In this document: positions 58,822 to 64,000 of the stretch, piece after piece
Position numbering within the stretch: position 1 is the first letter of the stretch
How the letters are laid out: the number at the start of each line of letters is the position of its first letter
Assembly (NCBI GenBank): GCA_018417955.1
Contig: JACTVC010000031.1
Location: forward strand, 62,001-126,000
Source: Laccaria trichodermophora
Lineage: Eukaryota > Basidiomycota > Agaricomycetes > Agaricales > Hydnangiaceae
Direction: 5' to 3'
Length of the DNA stretch: 64,000 nt
Position numbers and translations under genes: made by a program
Notes under the pieces: model-generated
What the model saw: the letters and a program-made list of their open reading frames with translations, nothing else
What the model was told of the DNA's origin: nothing
The model's database searches: none

Positions 58822-59969
58822 CCAGCTCATCACAGGAGGAACCTTAGCATGGATGGTAGCTGCTGCTCACGCACTTTGTGGCAGGTTTATTACTTCATGT
58901 GAAAGGGCTCATCCATCCTTCAGTTGGATGAACCATTGACTTTAGCTTGTGCTTGGACAGCAGGTTGAGGTTTGTTTGACTGGGGTGCTGTGCTGACTCT
59001 GAGCAGCTTTTTGCTTCTGATACTTGAAACATCCAGAGACAGAAAGGTGGCCTTGAATTGAGGATCAAAGAGTGAGGATCACACACTTGAATGTTGATGG
59101 TGTATGTGAATGGCTCAGAGCCGCTTTGTTTGTTAACTAAATTGAGACAAACATGAGTCCTATTTTGACATAGTATGTGGGGTTAAAATACCATAGTGGA
59201 CTGCTGTGCCACTGAAACTGTTTATGATAGTCGATATGTGATCCAAAAATCAGGAGATTCTACAACTGCACATCTATCAAGGAAGCCAGTCGAGCCTGGC
59301 AGAAGAATTTCAGGAGGACTAGACCTGTAATACTTCTGTAAAAATCTGCACATAAAGAAATATTACTATGTATACATATAAGAGATTAATCATATTCTTC
59401 TAGTTTGATCCTCCTGGACGGTTTCCATTCTCCTTGAATCCACTACTTAGAGGATTTGGTGAGCTTCCAATTGAGTTGAGAGTAGATTGCACCTCCAAGT
59501 AGCAGTGCACGAAGAAATAGACACAAAAGTTGACAAAAGGGGATCTTTGTGTCTTCATGAAAATCATCTTGACAGCTTCCCGACAACAGGATGTGTCGAA
59601 GACGTGACCGAAGATGCGGAAGAAGCCGTGAGAACAGTCTAGACTGGCAGCATGGCAGATGCAAGTGCAAAACCTACCGTGGAGTTCCTGCCAACCTTAC
59701 AAATGGAATCCGCTGATGGGCGTAATTTATCGAATTTAACATTCACTCCCTTAAATCGAGTGAAATAATCTGTAGAAAGTTCAGCTCGGGAAAAAAAAAA
59801 GTACGTAGAATAAGTAAGGTAGTAAGTTCGTACATACAACATTTGAAAGCACTAGAACTGAATCAGAGGTGGGGGGTGGGAGAGTGTATGTGACAGATAA
59901 AGACACACAACTCCGAAAAAAGAAATGAATATGTTCAATCCTTTCTCTCTCTTTTATAACTTCCTCTCC
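58822..59969. other. Spacer between retrotransposon and host genes
   Basis: No firm gene. Short reverse frames at 59,443-59,842 (ending in ALASAMLPV and KLTKSSK) could be exons of a small host gene, but no start, splice pair or family could be established. The last 100 bases before 59,970 are expected 3' UTR of the RNA-binding protein gene. Confidence 0.35.
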
Positions 59970-62075
59970 CTACCTCGCATACGGATGGAAATTATGCTGC
60001 CCCCTCTGCCCCGTCCTCTGCGGTCCCACACTCGCCCCACCGATCCCCGCCGCTCCCGCAGCCACACCCCCAGCAGCACCAGCAGGCCCCACCGGCGCCC
60101 CCCTAGGTCCCCTCGGTATATTCGGGTTCATCCCCCCACCCGCTCCTCCTCCCCCTCCACCCTGCATCATCCCTGCCCCCGCGCCCCGCCCCATCCCACC
60201 ACCCATACCCCCCATTGCGTTCATCCCGCCCATACCAGCCATCATTCCAGGCCTCATCCCACCCCCAAACCCACCTCCCATACCCCCCATCATAGGGTTC
60301 ATCCCACCCATCATAGCGGGATTCATAGCGCCCGCACTTGTCATCTGGAACATGCGCGTGTAAAGCGCCGCCAGCGCCTGAGGGTCAAACGCCGTGTTGC
60401 CCCCAGTAGCTCCACCCATGTTGCCACCTGCTCCGCCAACGGCGGTTGGGGTGTTGAAGGTCCCTTGTTGTCCCCCGAATCGGTTCCCTCCTCCTTGCAC
60501 ATATTCGTTACCTGCTACTCCGTCTTCGTTGGGGTAGCTATCTCGCTGGTAGCGTGGTTGTGCTAGCTTGACGTCGATCTGTTATGAGTGATTAGGCCAT
60601 GTTGAGAGGCGGAGGGGAAGGGGGACACGTACCAACTTGCCATCAATCTCCAAATTTCCAAAGCCCAAAAAGGGTTGAACGTTCGTATCTTCAAACGAAA
60701 CGAACCCAAACCCTTTACTCCGCCCTGTTTCGCGGTCCAACATAACCGTCGAGTCAATAACTTTCCCGAACTGGGAAAAGAACTCGCGCATGCTCTCGGA
60801 AGTGACGCTGCCCGCCAATCCGCCGATGAAGAGCTTTGTGGCGCGTTGGTGTTCTTGTCTCGGGATGGCTCTTTTCGGGTCGATCTAAGAATTGAAAAGA
60901 GAAGTAGGGCTCAGTTTCCTAGTGGGAAGAAAGGGGAAAGAAAGAACTCACGATTTTCCCATCCAAGAAATGCTCTCGCACCATAACAGCATTCACGCTC
61001 GCAGGCTCTTCAAATGTCAAAAACGCAAAGCACCTCGAGCGGCCTGCAGCGTCACGCATAATCGTGCACGCATCCACTTTTCCAAATTGTGAAAAGTAAT
61101 CCCGAAGCGCGTCTACATAGAGAATAATTTTTAGCCAACTACGCCAATATTCGAAAATAAATAAAACACTGTATCTACCATCTGTAGTGTCCCAATTCAG
61201 ACCTCCAATAAACATTTTCCTATTTGGGGTTTGTGTTTTGACGACGCCAGTTGAGGTGAATTGACGAGTGGACGTGGACGAGCAAGGGATATGGAAAAAG
61301 AAAAAGAGATGCTATTAGTATCGGTAGGCTAAAACAGACGCATTATAACAAGGGAAAGAGAGGGAAGAGGGACTCTACTGTGTGTGCTGGGTGTGCAGAG
61401 AGGGGTTGTGTCGAGGTAGCCTAGCCTAGCCTAGACGTAGAAGAGGCGGGAGATACGCTAGAGCTAGCTTAGACGATGCGACTGACTACGCGAGAGTCAT
61501 ATATCAATGGCCGGCCAGTCAGTACCAGCGGCGCGCAGCAGTAGATCCTGGGGAAGCAAAGGGGCGGCTCAGCAAGAGGAACGGATATCTCACCCTTCAT
61601 CCTTCATCTCCGAGGGACGTACACTCCGTTCAGTGACGGGGATATTTTGATAGCCCCCATCTGTACGTGGCGCAGGGGGCTCCCGATATTCCGAGGGCTG
61701 GGGCTGCTCGTACGTCGGGATTTTTTGGGGTGCTGGTTGAATATAGCTGGTCTGAACAGGCTGGGTGTATTGTTGCTGCTGTTGCTGTTGGTGTACCGAG
61801 GAAATGCCGGAGCCGTTCTCCGTAGGTATCGCCTGTGGGGGCTTCACAACGGGCTTTGTGTCCGCCGCTTTTGTTGTTGGCGTTGTGCTGGTGATGGTTG
61901 TTGTGCTGGGTGACTCGGCTGGCGCCGGTTCCGCAAGTGTCTCTTCTTGGGCTTGCTCATTGAAATCCGTTTCGTCGTTACCGTAGAGATCTATGACGGT
62001 ATATCGGTCAGAGTTTAACGAATGTTTGCTGTTCCCTCGCTTACCACCGTACAAATCAGCGTCGAGGTCGGACAT
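59970..62075 (-). CDS. HRP1: Hrp1/Nab4-like nuclear RNA-binding protein (two RRMs)
   Basis: hnRNP-type mRNA-binding protein, in yeast a cleavage/polyadenylation and export factor. Six exons fit GT/AG rules: 62,075-62,045; 61,990-61,594; 61,219-61,179; 61,112-60,952; 60,884-60,633; 60,578-59,970. The start is MSDLDADLYG (ATG 62,075), preferred over one 12 codons upstream because the splice then gives DLYGDLYGND. The N-terminus is disordered with a Gln run. RRM1: KMFIGGLNWDTTDDALRDYF with RNP1 SRCFAFLTF. RRM2: KLFIGGLAGSVTSESMREFF with RNP1 GFGFVSFED, linked by IDPKRAIPRQEHQR. The C-terminus is Gly/Met/Asn-rich (MMGGMNPMMGGMGGG), typical of the family. No damage is seen, so this is a live host gene outside the repeat block. 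Confidence 0.92.
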
Positions 62076-62440
62076 GGTGATGGTCAAGAAGGAAAGAGAG
62101 AGGTGTGACAATTTTCAACACAGTTGCCGTGATAACGAGTGACAGCGTCACGTGTGACATTGACGCTTGGACCATCTCCCTACCTCCGCAGCCTTGATAC
62201 CTCCATTTTACCTGCATGAATCCTACCATTTACTCAGTGCACGATGAGCTAGATGGAGAGACGCAGGCAGGTGATTTTTTTGATTTTTTACAACCAACTT
62301 TGCCTGATATTTCATAGGAATGGGCAAGCGGAACCATTCGGACCTAGGATTCCTCATAAGGTAAAGGCGCACAAGTCATCCCAAAATTTCGCCCCTCCCC
62401 TTGGTTGAACAGCGATAAGGATAAGCAAGGAAGAAAGTAG
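62076..62440. promoter_or_regulatory. Divergent promoter region between HRP1-like gene and PdxT
   Basis: 365 bases between two outward-reading ATGs. TCACGTGTGACATTGACGC near 62,150 contains a CACGTG E-box. No TATA box is obvious. Confidence 0.4.
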
Positions 62441-63370
62441 ATGGCTCGCGACGGTCATGAGAGGGTCATTATCATTGGTATCCTAGGTATGCTCCTTGAC
62501 ATCGTCTTCTTTTTCGCATGCTTAAGAATTCGACAGCCCTGCAAGGCGCATTCACGGAACACCAAACGGCACTACAGAGATTATCTCTGAATAGAACAAT
62601 AGACACCATCCTCGTACGCACGGTTGAGGATCTTGATAGATGCGATGCGCTCATAATACCCGGTGGAGGTCCGTCGTACTCCTCACCCTCGATTTTTTTT
62701 ATGGCGGCTAAACTAACAATCAACACAGAGAGCACGACAATCGCACTCCTCGCCCGCCTCTCCGGCGTCCTGGAACCACTCAAACTATTCGTAAAAACCA
62801 ATCCAGTATGGGGAACCTGTGCCGGTGCAATCCTCCTCTCACAAGCCGTAGAAGGCGCAAAGAAAGGCGGACAAGAGCTGCTTGGAGCCATGTCCATCAC
62901 AATCGCGCGGAACGGTTGGGGGTCCCAGGTACGCACCTCCCTTTCCGCCCCGTCCGTCGTTCTTCCCATTGACATAACGCGTGGGGTAGGTAGAATCCTT
63001 CGAAGCGGATCTCCATGTCCCCGGCCTACGAGACCCAGTCGTCCCATTCACAGGAATCTTCATCCGCGCTCCCGTAAGCCCTTCCCCTTCCCCTCTCTTC
63101 TTCACCCCTCTTATCCCCGTCAAGGTAATCCTCGCCCTAACACCAACACCCTCCGACCACCCCATCGTCGTCGTCGCCCACCTATCACGCGACCTCCTCC
63201 CTTCAGCCCCCTCATCGCCTGACCATTCCGCTGAGCCCAGGACATACGTGGCGGTCCGCCAAGGCCTGCATTTCCTCACTACCTTCCACCCGGAACTGAC
63301 AAACGACGATCGGTTCCATGATTATTTCGTTAGGGAGTGTGTGCTGCCGTTGTTTGTGGGTGTCAGTTGA
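62441..63370 (+). CDS. Pyridoxal 5'-phosphate synthase glutaminase subunit (PdxT/Sno type)
   Basis: Class I glutamine amidotransferase that feeds ammonia to the PdxS/Snz synthase for de novo vitamin B6 synthesis. Five exons: 62,441-62,486; 62,537-62,668; 62,729-62,938; 62,990-63,073; 63,125-63,370, every intron GT/AG and 49-60 bases. Splicing gives VIIIGILALQGAFTEH at the N-terminus, IIPGGESTTIALLARL, the nucleophile elbow WGTCAGAILL, FEADLHVPGLRDPVVPFTGI and the catalytic His-x-Glu in TTFHPELTNDDRFH. All catalytic residues expected for the family are present and the length (about 238 residues) is normal. Confidence 0.93.
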
Positions 63371-63626
63371 GCGGGCGTCGGTACTTGTGTATAGATGCTT
63401 TTTTTTGTTGCTCTGGAACTTGTGTTTATCGCGCGAGGTTGGAAAAACACTTTCACGCCAGCGGAGCATTCATGATTTATCTATTCATTTGTCCAATTTG
63501 GCCCAGCACTTGAACAGTTTCTCTTGGAAAGCAAGATACGTGGTCTAAATTTACTGACCAAGGGAGTATAGCAAAACAAGAAAGAAAACAAAGCAAGCAC
63601 TAGAATTGAAGGAAAGGTCCGTCATC
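63371..63626. terminator. Convergent 3' intergenic region
   Basis: 256 bases between two converging stops; AT-rich, with poly-T and AACAAGAAAGAAAAC-type sequence that may serve 3'-end formation for both genes. No discrete terminator motif is asserted. Confidence 0.35.
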
Positions 63627-64000
63627 TTACTCCTCTAAAACGTCACCCGACTTGTTCGAGTCATCCTGTATTAATGCCACGGATCTTGGCTCTCCAGAGC
63701 GCTCAGGATTATAATCCTGCAGTTGCAGCCTTCCAGCTGGATACCCTTCATCCCAAGGGTTCTTTGGATCGGCCACTTCGCCTTCCTTGAAAATCCCCGT
63801 CGTGTCAAGTTTGAACGCTAGCATCGTAGGGTTTGAGAACCACGAATGTCGGTAATGACTATGCCAATAGGCGAAAGCGATGCCATATAACAAGATCCCG
63901 AGATGCAACCCAGTCCAGAAGTAGACTCTCCATTTGAGAATGGTTGGATGCGAAGCGGGGACGGCAAATACCACGTTCGTCTGGCTCTCTGAACCCAGAT
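63627..64000 (-). CDS. C-terminal part of a predicted membrane protein (5' partial)
   Basis: The frame is open to the window edge and ends with TAA/TAG-type stop at 63,627-63,629. Visible sequence: ASHPTILKWRVYFWTGLHLG continues into a hydrophobic stretch (LLYGIAFAYW), giving one transmembrane helix, then an acidic tail with PKNPWDEGYPAGRLQLQDYN. The N-terminus lies beyond 64,000; the first ATG is not in the window. Family not recognised. Confidence 0.6.
   Translation of the reverse strand, partial: LGSESQTNVVFAVPASHPTILKWRVYFWTGLHLGILLYGIAFAYWHSHYRHSWFSNPTMLAFKLDTTGIFKEGEVADPKNPWDEGYPAGRLQLQDYNPERSGEPRSVALIQDDSNKSGDVLEE

Overview
The window is repeat-rich nuclear DNA of a filamentous fungus, almost certainly an agaricomycete basidiomycete. 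Introns are short (about 45-65 bases) with GT/AG ends. The repeats include a KDZ transposase with its CxC2 cysteine cluster, a TET/JBP-type dioxygenase, a Tnp2-like transposase, Ty3/gypsy chromovirus sequence and two gene families I know only from agaricomycetes. Ordinary host genes appear only at the right edge: an Hrp1/hnRNP-type RNA-binding protein, the PdxT/Sno glutaminase and the end of a membrane protein. The genus cannot be told from the sequence.

Layout. (1) From 1 to about 18.3 kb lies what looks like one very large KDZ DNA transposon whose left end is outside the window. It carries a TET/JBP oxygenase (64-1052, +), a KDZ transposase (1093-5516, -) and three accessory genes (6444-11789 +, 12121-13632 -, 14157-17144 +), followed by subterminal direct repeats and a terminal-like segment at about 18.19-18.32 kb. 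The first accessory gene is split by a 3.1-kb palindromic element (A), and two accessory genes carry a premature TGA. (2) From 18.7 to 23.2 kb is a decayed Tnp2-like transposase gene with a small hAT-like MITE inside it. (3) From 23,993 to 58,816 is a single chromovirus LTR retrotransposon: two 224-bp LTRs 97.8% identical, a perfect ATGTG target duplication, and gag, protease, RT, RNase H, integrase and chromodomain. It has been blown up to 34.8 kb by nested insertions. (4) A 23.0-kb terminal-inverted-repeat element (26,625-49,640, 8-bp duplication CCACTACC) sits in the RT. It holds two divergent agaricomycete-family genes, a 7.2-kb foldback element (D), two small genes, palindromic element B and a truncated reverse-strand gypsy. 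(5) A 6.1-kb palindromic element (C, 51,156-57,226, duplication CAATATG) sits in the integrase. C itself carries a 1.65-kb element (E) flanked by a 13-bp duplication. (6) Host genes fill 59,970-64,000.

The two most interesting systems are as follows. First, A, B and C are related giant foldback (palindromic) elements without a transposase. All have ends of the form AGTGGnnACCACTT, outer arrays built on TTTCATTG, a conserved core of about 275 bp next to a poly-T/poly-A tract, inner arrays built on TTTGTAGT, and a unique loop. Second, element D appears to be a non-autonomous derivative of the KDZ/TET transposon. It shares about 100 bp of terminal sequence with the segment at 18.2 kb, and its two inverted arms are arrays of a 120-bp unit in which nearly every CpG lies in the word TCGG/CCGA. 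Because the neighbouring KDZ element encodes a predicted 5-methylcytosine oxygenase, that restricted CpG context is a testable lead for a sequence-specific binding or modification site.

Decay marks are consistent with cytosine deamination. The four clearest premature stops inside otherwise open frames are all TGA, and the chromovirus catalytic Asp/Glu positions are changed by G-to-A.
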